Shown in pieces: positions 1 to 6,888 of a DNA stretch of 11,446 nucleotides. Origin of the DNA: Proteobacteria bacterium UBA6920 (lineage in GTDB: Bacteria > Pseudomonadota > Gammaproteobacteria > SG8-11). Each line of letters starts with the position of its first letter. Position 1 is the stretch's first letter. The stretch lies in contig DKAS01000145.1 in assembly GCA_002448875.1 (NCBI GenBank), positions 1 to 11,446 of the forward strand, written 5' to 3'. The notes under the pieces are model-generated. The model worked only from the letters and a program-made list of their open reading frames with translations, had not been told where the DNA came from and did no database searches. Both the position numbers and the translations under genes were made by a program.

Positions 1-1042
1 CGAGCTCAAGCGCGGCGGCCAGGTCTACATGCTGCACAACAACGTCGAGGATATCGAGAAATTCGCCCGCACCATCGAGCAGCTGGTACCGGAAGCGACG
101 GTGCGCATCGGCCACGGACAGATGCGGGAACGCGACCTTGAGCGGGTGATGCTCGATTTCTATCATCAGCGATTCAACATCCTGGTGTGCACCACCATCA
201 TCGAGACTGGCATCGACGTGCCCAACGCCAACACCATCATCATCGATCGCGCCGATCGTTTCGGCCTGGCGCAGCTTTACCAGTTGCGCGGCCGCGTCGG
301 CCGCTCCCACCATCAGGCCTATGCTTACCTGCTGGTTCCGCCACGATCGCAAATGACCGACGACGCCAGCAAGCGCCTGGAAGCCATCGAGTCCATCCAC
401 GACCTGGGCACCGGCTTCACCCTCGCCACCCACGACCTGGAAATCCGCGGCGCCGGCGAATTGCTGGGCGACGAGCAGAGCGGACATATGCAGGAAATCG
501 GCTTCAGCCTGTATTCGGAACTGCTGGAACGGGCGGTAAAAGCCCTGAAATCCGGCAAACAACCCGAGCTCGACCGACCGCTGGATCACGGCACAGAAAT
601 CGACCTGGCGGCGCCGGCGCTGATTCCCGAGGACCATGTGCCCGATGTGCACAATCGTCTGATCATGTATAAACGCATCGCCAGCGCTACCAATGCCGAG
701 GATCTGCGCGATCTGCAGGTGGAAATGATAGACCGCTTCGGCCTGCTGCCGCCGCAGACCAAGACCCTGTTCACTCTGACCGAGCTCAAGTTGCAGGCCA
801 CGCCGCTGGGCATACGCAAAATCGAAGCCCATGCCGGCGGCGCGCGCCTGCTGTTCGCCGCGCAGCCTAATATCGATCCGCTCAAGATCATTACCCTGAT
901 CCAGAAGCAGCCCAAGATCTACAAACTCGATGGCAAAGATAAACTGCGGATCATCAAGCCGCTGCCGGATATCGGCGCGCGCATCGATGAAATCACCAGG
1001 CTGCTTACGACGCTGCAGGCCGGCACATCACCCGCGGGTTGA
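1..1042 (+). CDS. mfd: Transcription-repair coupling factor Mfd, C-terminal part (5' end outside window)
   Basis: This is the 3' part of mfd, the ATP-dependent DNA translocase that removes RNA polymerase stalled at lesions and recruits UvrA for transcription-coupled repair. The reading frame is open from base 2, so the gene runs in from the left; about 346 residues of a protein of usually about 1150 are visible. Helicase motif V (TTIIETGIDVPNAN, coded near 190-235) and motif VI (QLYQLRGRVGRSHHQAYAYL, near 272-332) of the RecG-like second RecA domain are intact. They are followed by the region leading to the C-terminal regulatory D7 domain (from about IPEDHVPDVHNRL at 621 onward), which in the family masks the UvrA-binding site. 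The first ATG at 29 is internal, not a start. The stop at 1040-1042 is followed by 173 non-coding bases before the sigma gene. Confidence 0.97.
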   Translation, partial: ELKRGGQVYMLHNNVEDIEKFARTIEQLVPEATVRIGHGQMRERDLERVMLDFYHQRFNILVCTTIIETGIDVPNANTIIIDRADRFGLAQLYQLRGRVGRSHHQAYAYLLVPPRSQMTDDASKRLEAIESIHDLGTGFTLATHDLEIRGAGELLGDEQSGHMQEIGFSLYSELLERAVKALKSGKQPELDRPLDHGTEIDLAAPALIPEDHVPDVHNRLIMYKRIASATNAEDLRDLQVEMIDRFGLLPPQTKTLFTLTELKLQATPLGIRKIEAHAGGARLLFAAQPNIDPLKIITLIQKQPKIYKLDGKDKLRIIKPLPDIGARIDEITRLLTTLQAGTSPAG

Positions 1043-1215
1043 GCGGCCGGTTGCCTTGCGCTTGAGTTTGCCTTAACATAATCGACCGGAAGGTGCCGCT
1101 GTCGCCTTTCCGGGTTGTTGCCGGACCCCCCTTCCCCTTCCCCTTCGACGGCCGCCGACAGGTGGCACACAGCATTGCGTGATAAAAACAGGTGTGAATT
1201 GCTGGTTTCAGGTAT
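1043..1215 (+). other. Leader/intergenic region between mfd and the sigma factor gene
   Basis: These 173 bases have no convincing ORF. They hold a hexamer CATAAT (1077-1082) that matches five of six bases of a -10 box, but no well-spaced -35 (TTGCGC at 1056 leaves 15 bases, TTGCCT at 1051 leaves 20). Next come an inverted repeat (1086-1113) and a C/T-rich run around 1125-1146. The promoter of the sigma operon presumably lies here, but I cannot fix it. I see no clear ECF-type GGAAC element, so autoregulation by the encoded sigma factor is not supported by sequence here. Confidence 0.4.
1086..1113. repeat. Inverted repeat, possible weak hairpin after mfd
   Basis: CCGGAAGG (1086-1093) faces CCTTTCCGG (1105-1113). 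They pair over eight bases with one bulged T and an 11-base loop. No T-run follows, so it is not a standard intrinsic terminator. It could be a weak terminator of mfd or a structure in the leader of the sigma operon. Confidence 0.35.
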
Positions 1216-1764
1216 ATGAGCGGTATTTTTTCTTTTCCGGGCAAATCCGACCCACAGCGCTTCGCGCAACTGGTCGAACCCCATCTGCAGCACCTCTACC
1301 GTCTGGCTTTTCGCTTTTGCGGCAACCGCGCTGATGCCGAAGACCTGGTGCAGGATCTGGTAGTGAAGCTGTATCCCCGCTACGGGGAACTGGCGGCTGT
1401 GGAAATGCTGCGTCCCTGGCTGGCGCGCGCGCTCTACTATCTCTATATAGACCAGGCCCGTCGCTACCGCCGCTCACCGCTGGAAATCGTTGAGGCGGAC
1501 GACCCGCAGTTGCTGGCGGTACCCGATCCAGCTGCTACCCCGGAGCAGGCGCAAGAGCGCCGGCAATTCCTCGGCCGCCTGCAACACCACTTCGACCGCC
1601 TGAGCGACGAACACCGCACTTTGCTCGCCCTGCACGACATGGAAGGCTATAACCTGCCTGAACTGGCGGAAATTTTCGACGTGCCGGTGGGCACCCTCAA
1701 GTCCCGCCTGCACCGCGCCCGCAGCCGCCTGCGCGAACTGCTGGAAAAAGATGGAACCTTTTGA
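1216..1764 (+). CDS. ECF-type RNA polymerase sigma factor (sigma-70 family)
   Basis: At 182 residues with only two conserved regions, this is an extracytoplasmic-function type sigma factor, which directs core RNA polymerase to a small regulon when released from its anti-sigma partner. Region 2 covers about residues 15-86, with the typical DAEDLVQDLVVKLY helix at 40-53 and a basic segment DQARRYRR at 79-86. Region 4 covers about 117-176, with a helix-turn-helix (YNLPELAEIFDVPVGTLKSR, 145-164) followed by LHRARSRLRELL. There is no region 1.1 or 3, and no extra C-terminal domain. The ATG at 1216 follows CAGG at 1208-1211. The anti-sigma gene starts 42 bases downstream and is very likely co-transcribed. 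The exact ECF group and the signal it answers to cannot be named from the sequence. Confidence 0.93.
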   Translation: MSGIFSFPGKSDPQRFAQLVEPHLQHLYRLAFRFCGNRADAEDLVQDLVVKLYPRYGELAAVEMLRPWLARALYYLYIDQARRYRRSPLEIVEADDPQLLAVPDPAATPEQAQERRQFLGRLQHHFDRLSDEHRTLLALHDMEGYNLPELAEIFDVPVGTLKSRLHRARSRLRELLEKDGTF

Positions 1765-1806
1765 ACGCCGAATTCGTGTTAACAGACGTATGGGTAGGGC
1801 AAAGCA

Positions 1807-2481
1807 ATGACCTGCAAAGACAACACCGGGGATCTCGAAGAATACTTGGATGGCAAGCTCGAAGGGGAGCGGTACACCATCCTTGTGCAACACATTACAA
1901 CCTGTGTGTCTTGCCAGGCCGAGCTGCAAAAGCGGCAAAAACTCCGCCAGGCCCTCAAGGAAATGCCGGTGCCCCCTCTGTCGCCGGACTTTTCCCGCAG
2001 GGTTTTTATGGCGGCTGCGCAACACGGTAGAAAGGAACTCCACCGGCGCAGTTTTTACACGGGCTTCGGCAGCGCGATCGCTGCCGGCCTGGCATTGTGG
2101 ATGGTGACCGCGGTCTGGTTCCAGGAAGAACCGCCACCGGCCCAACCACTGCCGACGGTCAGCATCGCACTGGACGAAGTGCGCAAGGTGAAACTGGTTT
2201 TCACCAGCGCGCGCGAGCTGCACCAGGCAAAAGTTTCGATCCGCCTGCCGGACAATGTCGAGCTGGCGGGGTTCCCGGGGCAGCGCGTCGTATCCTGGGA
2301 AGCGGACCTGGATCAGGGGAAAAACCTGCTGGCGCTGCCGCTGCGCGCGTTGCAGCAGCAGGTGGGCACCCTGGAAGCCCAGATTGAACATGACGGCAAG
2401 ATAAAAATATTGCGGATCAATCTCGCTGTGGAAAAATCCCCGATAACGGGCTCCAGCGAACGATCGCTGCCTCTGGTGTGA
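1807..2481 (+). CDS. Putative zinc-finger (ZAS) anti-sigma factor, single membrane span
   Basis: This is likely the membrane-bound inhibitor of the preceding sigma factor. The first 40 residues carry the zinc-binding anti-sigma pattern HxxxCxxC (HITTCVSC: His29, Cys33, Cys36), with a further Cys3 that would complete the metal site. A hydrophobic segment at about 84-104 (FYTGFGSAIAAGLALWMVTA) is the single membrane span. After a proline-rich linker (EEPPPAQPLP, 107-116) comes an outer domain of about 105 residues that looks beta-rich (KVKLVFTSAREL, KVSIRLPDNVEL, KNLLALPLRAL) and would lie in the periplasm. This gives a cytoplasm-in, sensor-out layout. The ATG at 1807 is preceded by GTAGGG at 1794-1799. 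The stop is 13 bases from the next gene, implying one operon. The outer domain family was not recognised. Confidence 0.85.
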   Translation: MTCKDNTGDLEEYLDGKLEGERYTILVQHITTCVSCQAELQKRQKLRQALKEMPVPPLSPDFSRRVFMAAAQHGRKELHRRSFYTGFGSAIAAGLALWMVTAVWFQEEPPPAQPLPTVSIALDEVRKVKLVFTSARELHQAKVSIRLPDNVELAGFPGQRVVSWEADLDQGKNLLALPLRALQQQVGTLEAQIEHDGKIKILRINLAVEKSPITGSSERSLPLV

Positions 2482-2494
2482 AAGGATTAAACAG

Positions 2495-3082
2495 ATGCGT
2501 GCAAGAAACATCCAACAACTGCTGACCGCGCTGGCGCTGTGCACCGCGACCAACCTGGCCGCAGCCATGGGCGTGGAAGATCTGGACGTCACCATCACGG
2601 TGATTCAATCCGAATCCGGCGACGCCAGCACCATCACCCGCGAAATCTCCCTGCCCGACGCTGGCGAACGCGTCCGCGCCGGCGAACACCATCATGTCGG
2701 CGGCGACACTACCGCCGGGCGTGGCGACAAACCGCAGACTCCGCCTGCCGACAGCGGCAAGATGGACGGCGACGGCGACGCCGCGGACTACCGGCGTGCC
2801 AGCAAGGAAGCACGGGATCGTGCGCGGGAAAGTCATGGCGAGATGGAATCGGCCGACGAGTCCGCCCGGGAAAACCTCGACCATAGCGAAGACGCGCACG
2901 ACGCCACCGGCGACGCCTCCAGCGACAGCATGACCGAGGGATCGGCGACGGGTGGCGGCGACGGCGCAATGCACGACACCGCACCGGACAGCGGCGGCAC
3001 CACTGACACAATGAAAGATATCGGTGGCAGCACCACCACCGACCACCAGCATCAAGGCGGCACCGATGGCATGGCGCCGTAA
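2495..3082 (+). CDS. Secreted, intrinsically disordered acidic/His-rich protein of unknown function
   Basis: I do not recognise a family. The 195-residue product begins with a signal peptide (MRARN, then a hydrophobic stretch QLLTALALCTATNLAAA) with a likely type I cleavage after Ala22-Ala24. The Cys16 context (LALC) is a poor lipobox because Leu stands at -1. A short, possibly ordered beta-like stretch follows (VEDLDVTITVIQ, 27-38). From about residue 54 the chain is dominated by Asp, Glu, Gly, Ser, Thr, Ala and scattered His, including HHH at 65-67 and single His at 114, 130, 135, 160, 184 and 186. It has no Cys or Trp in the mature part, so it is likely unfolded. Metal binding through His and Asp is conceivable but unproven. 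AAAGGA at 2481-2486 serves the ATG at 2495. It is the last gene before the terminator at 3152 and so probably the third gene of the sigma operon. Confidence 0.75.
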   Translation: MRARNIQQLLTALALCTATNLAAAMGVEDLDVTITVIQSESGDASTITREISLPDAGERVRAGEHHHVGGDTTAGRGDKPQTPPADSGKMDGDGDAADYRRASKEARDRARESHGEMESADESARENLDHSEDAHDATGDASSDSMTEGSATGGGDGAMHDTAPDSGGTTDTMKDIGGSTTTDHQHQGGTDGMAP

Positions 3083-3151
3083 CGTCTCCCTAGCCTAGTT
3101 GCAAGTAGTTTGTTCTAGCGGAAAATAGCCTTTGCAGTTTAAAGGCAGTGA

Positions 3152-3186
3152 CCCCCCCCAGGCCGTTTGCGGGGGGGGATTTTTTT
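3152..3186 (+). terminator. Strong rho-independent terminator of the sigma operon
   Basis: Eight C (3152-3159) and eight G (3171-3178) form a perfect G:C stem around an 11-base loop, followed by one A and seven T (3180-3186). This is a textbook intrinsic terminator on the + strand, 69 bases after the stop of the secreted protein gene. It separates the sigma/anti-sigma/secreted-protein unit from the barrel gene downstream. A reading frame open through this hairpin into the barrel gene exists but should not be taken as coding. Confidence 0.9.
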
Positions 3187-3200
3187 ATCCGCCCCATCCA

Positions 3201-3229
3201 TTCTCATTTCCCCTGACTACCGCTACAAT
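3201..3229 (+). promoter_or_regulatory. Candidate sigma-70 promoter for the TPR/barrel gene
   Basis: TTCTCA (3201-3206, four of six bases of TTGACA) and TACAAT (3224-3229, five of six of TATAAT) are separated by exactly 17 bases. They lie just after the terminator and about 35 bases before the ATG at 3264. The position fits a short leader that still holds the ribosome binding site. It suggests that the barrel gene is transcribed apart from the sigma operon, by the housekeeping sigma factor. Confidence 0.45.
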
Positions 3230-3263
3230 GACAGACGGCCGACAAACCGGCGCTGGAAGCATT

Positions 3264-4607
3264 ATGTTCTATACCGCAGTCAGAAAGAGTCTTACGCGCC
3301 GTTGCTTCGCCCTGCTCGTTTTCCTCAGCGCAACATCGGGGTTCCCGGCATCCGCCCAGCCATCAAGCCATGGCGATTTCGACCAGGGAGTGAAGGCGTT
3401 CATCGACGGCGATTTTCAGCGGGCATTGGACTATTTCAACAAGGCGCGTACCGAAGGTCTGGACACCCCCGCGCTCTGGTACAACATCGGCGTGTGTTTT
3501 TACCGCCTGCAGCAATACGATGCTGCCAGCGCCACCTTCACCAAACTGGCGACCGTTCCCGCCATGCGCCAGGTGGCGCATTACAATCTCGGATTGACGG
3601 CGTTAAAACAACAGCGACCAACGGCGGCGCGTGACTGGTTCCGCCGCAGCCTGCAGGGTGATGACGCGAAACTGCGCCAGCTGGCGGCTGCAGCCCTGGC
3701 GCAACTGAACCCCGCGGCAAACGCGGACAGCGGCTGGCGCGAGGCCTGGCAGGGAATCGTCGAAATCGACGTGGCGAACGACGACAATGTGGCGCGCGCC
3801 AATGAGGATATCACTATCAGCAAGACCGGCAGCGACCACTACCTGGAACTGCTGTTCAGCGGCGACCTGCCGCTCACCGGCCGGCGCGACGACGGTGTCA
3901 GTGTGGGAGCCGGTTATTTTCGCCAGCAGTACGCCCACGAAAGCGCCTACGATTTCTCCCAGGTGAGAATTTACGCCAATTTGAACACGCCGGTGGCCGC
4001 AAGCGGTCAGCTGCGCCTGTTCCTCGACGGCGACCGTTCATGGCTGGGACATGCCACCTTCATCACCACGATCAACCGCGGACTCCTGGCCAGTCTGCGC
4101 ACCACCGGCCCCCTCGGCACTCTGAGCCTGCGCTATCGTGACTCGCGCCTGCGCGCCGATGACGCGCAGTACGACTACCTCAAGGGTGGCATGCAGCAGT
4201 TGCGCCTGGCAGCGCGCCGCTTTTTCACCGCCACACGGCTGGATATGGACTATACCTACGAGACCAATGCCCGCGAGGATCTCGATCGCAACGGCTACTT
4301 CTACAGCTATTCGCCGCAACGCCAGCAGCTGCGCGCCGCTCTGCGCCTGCCACTGACCGCCGACTGGTACAGCGATCTGGACCTGCGCTATCGGCTGAGC
4401 AGCTATGCCGACGCCAACCACATGAGCGACGGCAGCGAGCAGCGGCGGCGGGATCTGCGTTCGAGCCTCAGCCTGGAGTTGACGCACCAGCTGGACCGGC
4501 AATGGCGCACCGGCGTGCAGGTAAGCTACTTGAGCAACAATTCAAATATTTCCCGCTACAGCTACCAGCGCAGCGTTATTTCCCTGGGAACCAGTTACAG
4601 CTGGTGA
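3264..4607 (+). CDS. TPR-repeat outer-membrane beta-barrel protein (possibly Slam-like)
   Basis: The 447-residue protein starts with a signal peptide (hydrophobic core FALLVFLSATSGF, cleavage probably after PASA at 28-31). Residues about 38-138 form roughly three TPR units (FDQGVKAFIDGDFQRALDYF; ALWYNIGVCFYRLQQYDAAS; AHYNLGLTALKQQRPTAARD). From about 160 to the end, alternating polar/apolar strands rich in Tyr and Arg, and a final SLGTSYSW ending in an aromatic residue, indicate an outer-membrane beta-barrel. TPR followed by a C-terminal barrel is the layout of Slam (surface lipoprotein assembly modulator) proteins, but other TPR-barrel families exist and I cannot prove the assignment. The ATG at 3264 is chosen because GGAAG (3255-3259) precedes it and the signal peptide follows directly; longer starts at 3132 or 3228 would add a non-signal extension, the first running through the terminator. 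The gene converges on def with 23 bases between them. Confidence 0.82.
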   Translation: MFYTAVRKSLTRRCFALLVFLSATSGFPASAQPSSHGDFDQGVKAFIDGDFQRALDYFNKARTEGLDTPALWYNIGVCFYRLQQYDAASATFTKLATVPAMRQVAHYNLGLTALKQQRPTAARDWFRRSLQGDDAKLRQLAAAALAQLNPAANADSGWREAWQGIVEIDVANDDNVARANEDITISKTGSDHYLELLFSGDLPLTGRRDDGVSVGAGYFRQQYAHESAYDFSQVRIYANLNTPVAASGQLRLFLDGDRSWLGHATFITTINRGLLASLRTTGPLGTLSLRYRDSRLRADDAQYDYLKGGMQQLRLAARRFFTATRLDMDYTYETNAREDLDRNGYFYSYSPQRQQLRAALRLPLTADWYSDLDLRYRLSSYADANHMSDGSEQRRRDLRSSLSLELTHQLDRQWRTGVQVSYLSNNSNISRYSYQRSVISLGTSYSW

Positions 4608-4630
4608 GACCCTCGCGTACCGCTGTCCGC

Positions 4631-5149
4631 TCAGGGCTGACGAAACAACTCTTCCTCGAAACCGAAACGTTTCATGTCGCGGATGCGTTGCGGATACAAA
4701 ATGCCGTCCAGATGGTCGCACTCGTGCTGCACCACGCGCGCGTGGAATCCGTCCACCGTGCGCTCCGTCATTTCCCCCGCCACGGACCAGAAGCGGTAAT
4801 GTATCTGCGCATGGCGCGGCACCCAGCCACGCATTTTCGGTACGCTTAGACAGCCTTCCCAATCCTCGACCATTTCCCTACCGACAGGGGTGATTTGCGG
4901 GTTAACCAGCACCGTGGTTGGCACCGGTTCCCGCTGGGGATAACGGGGATTATTTCTGCTGCCGATGATCACCACCCGCAGGCCGACCCCGATCTGCGGC
5001 GCCGCCAGGCCGGCGCCGTCGACCGCCTGCATGGTATCAAACATGTCCTGCACCAGCGCGTGCAGCTCGGTGCTGGCGAAATGCGTCACCGGCGCCGCCA
5101 CTTTAAGCAGAAATTCATCGCCTATGCGCAGAATTTTTCTCACCGCCAT
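4631..5149 (-). CDS. def: Peptide deformylase
   Basis: This metalloenzyme removes the N-formyl group from the initiator methionine of new proteins. All three family motifs are present: GAGLAAPQIG (45-54, motif 1), EGCLSVP (98-104, with metal ligand Cys100) and QHECDHLDG (141-149, with metal ligands His142 and His146 and catalytic Glu143). The length of 172 residues is normal. The gene stands alone; it is not next to fmt, where the main copy usually lies in Gammaproteobacteria, so it may be a second deformylase, which is common. GGGGTGA six bases before the ATG (on the - strand) supports the start at 5149. It is divergent from csiV, sharing a 110-base intergenic region. Confidence 0.96.
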   Translation of the reverse strand: MAVRKILRIGDEFLLKVAAPVTHFASTELHALVQDMFDTMQAVDGAGLAAPQIGVGLRVVIIGSRNNPRYPQREPVPTTVLVNPQITPVGREMVEDWEGCLSVPKMRGWVPRHAQIHYRFWSVAGEMTERTVDGFHARVVQHECDHLDGILYPQRIRDMKRFGFEEELFRQP

Positions 5150-5193
5150 GAAGGATCACCCCGCCGTGCCGACAATTACTATGGATGCGAAAA

Positions 5194-5202
5194 TGGTATA
5201 AA
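5194..5202 (+). promoter_or_regulatory. Candidate extended -10 promoter element for csiV
   Basis: TGGTATAAA combines a TGn extension (5194-5196) with TATAAA (5197-5202, five of six bases of TATAAT). No good -35 hexamer lies at the usual distance, which extended -10 promoters tolerate. Initiation near 5209 would give a leader of about 50 bases to the ATG at 5260. Confidence 0.4.
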
Positions 5203-5259
5203 CTACCCAGTCGATGCGCGCTTTCGTGCCCGGTCTCTCACTGCCGCCCAGAGTACATT

Positions 5260-6111
5260 ATGACGAAACACAATATTTGGCGAAATAGCATCCTCTGCCT
5301 GATCCTGCTGCTGCCAGCGCTGCCCGCCTGGTCAGCGGCGAAAAACGATGACGTTTACTGGTACCGGGTGGAAGTCGTGGTGTTCGCCCGCACCAGCACG
5401 GCGGCGCTGGAAAATGAATTCTGGCCAGAGGATCCCGGCAGCTTCGATATCGGCAATGTCGTCGAGCTGATTCCGGAAGACGGCGACGCACGCCTCACCG
5501 GCGACCTGCGCGTGCCCGGTGGCGGCGGCGGCGGTCGCGGCGCGGCAGCGCGCGCCGACGCCTTTCAGATTCTCAACGGCAAGGACTATGACCTCAACCC
5601 CAAAGTCTACGCGCTGCGCAAGAATTCCGGCTACCGGGTACTGCTGCATACCGCCTGGAACCAGCCGGCATTCGACGCCGAGACCAAACGCGCCGTCTAC
5701 CTGCACGACCGTCTGCCCCTGCCATTCGCCGGCGCCGAGCGCGTCAGCGAGGACAGCGCCGACGGCCCGAACAACTACTCTCTGTACGGCACCCTGCGGG
5801 TGTACGTCTCGCGCTTTCTCCACGTTGACCTGGACCTCATCTATCGCATTCCGCAGCAGGTGACCTACTACGAAAAAATCGATCAGATGAAGAGCTCCAT
5901 TTTCCAGTCGGTGGAAGACACGAAATTCACCACCAGCAGCGAACCCGTGGTCACCGTCGCGCAACGCGGCTACCGGTTGAAGGAATCAAGACGCATCAAG
6001 TCCAAGGAGCTGCACTATTTCGACCATCCACTGTACGGCGTGCTGCTGCTAACCACGCCCCTGGACGTGTCCAGCGACGGCACCCCCGCGGTCAAGACCA
6101 GTCGGCGCTGA
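5260..6111 (+). CDS. csiV: CsiV-family periplasmic protein (cell shape/peptidoglycan associated)
   Basis: This 283-residue protein matches the CsiV family, whose Vibrio cholerae member is a periplasmic peptidoglycan-binding protein needed for cell shape under D-amino-acid stress. Recognisable family blocks are DVYWYRVEVVVFAR (31-44) right after the signal peptide, YRVLLHTAWNQPAF (125-138), the SRFLHVDLDLIYRIP segment (184-198), and the C-terminal block RRIKSKELHYFDHPLYGVLL (244-263). The signal peptide is residues 1 to about 26 (core ILCLILLLPALPAWSA). The ATG at 5260 is chosen over one at 5185 because the extra 25 residues would bury the signal peptide. The ribosome binding site is weak. Oddity: a run of six glycines (87-92) followed by RGAAARA, coded by a GGC repeat. 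It converges on the phosphorylase gene with 21 bases between the stops. In the family the gene often lies beside mfd. Confidence 0.85.
   Translation: MTKHNIWRNSILCLILLLPALPAWSAAKNDDVYWYRVEVVVFARTSTAALENEFWPEDPGSFDIGNVVELIPEDGDARLTGDLRVPGGGGGGRGAAARADAFQILNGKDYDLNPKVYALRKNSGYRVLLHTAWNQPAFDAETKRAVYLHDRLPLPFAGAERVSEDSADGPNNYSLYGTLRVYVSRFLHVDLDLIYRIPQQVTYYEKIDQMKSSIFQSVEDTKFTTSSEPVVTVAQRGYRLKESRRIKSKELHYFDHPLYGVLLLTTPLDVSSDGTPAVKTSRR
5518..5535 (+). repeat. GGC trinucleotide tract inside csiV
   Basis: GGT, four GGC, then GGT code for six glycines at residues 87-92 of CsiV, followed by a GC-only stretch (RGAAARA). This is a small microsatellite-like tract, in frame, probably a flexible loop between the first strand region and the conserved core. 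Confidence 0.6.
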
Positions 6112-6115
6112 CCAC

Positions 6116-6129
6116 GGCGCGACCGCGCC
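6116..6129. repeat. GC palindrome between convergent csiV and the phosphorylase gene
   Basis: GGCGCG and CGCGCC pair perfectly around a two-base loop (AC) in the 21-base gap between the two stops. There is no T-run on either strand, so it is at best a weak bidirectional terminator or a pause/stability hairpin. Confidence 0.3.
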
Positions 6130-6132
6130 CCG

Positions 6133-6876
<744 letters not shown>

Positions 6877-6888
6877 TTACGCCTGTAC

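Noticed and set aside
1163..1179. Sigma-54-like promoter (TGGCAC ... TTGC) upstream of the sigma gene
   Set aside because: The distance between the GG and GC elements is 11 bases instead of the strictly required 10, so it is probably chance.
2509..2545. Lipoprotein signal (Cys16) in the secreted protein
   Set aside because: The residues before Cys16 are Leu-Ala-Leu, and Leu at -1 is not accepted in the usual lipobox; type I cleavage after the later Ala-Ala-Ala is more likely.
2495..3055. Overlapping open frames on both strands in the secreted-protein region (for example 2417-3055 on the - strand)
   Set aside because: They have no ribosome binding site or domain, and the + strand frame at 2495 has a signal peptide, a good ribosome binding site and operon spacing.
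3090..3118. Three CTAG tetramers within 29 bases after the secreted protein gene
   Set aside because: CTAG is rare in many bacteria, but no symmetric operator or repeat unit is formed; too short to support a function.
3132..3263. N-terminal extension of the barrel protein from a TTG start at 3132
   Set aside because: It would run through the intrinsic terminator and place 44 non-signal residues ahead of a clear signal peptide; the ATG at 3264 has a ribosome binding site.
5185..5259. Upstream start of csiV at 5185
   Set aside because: The extra 25 residues precede the signal peptide and overlap the candidate -10 element; the ATG at 5260 fits the family.
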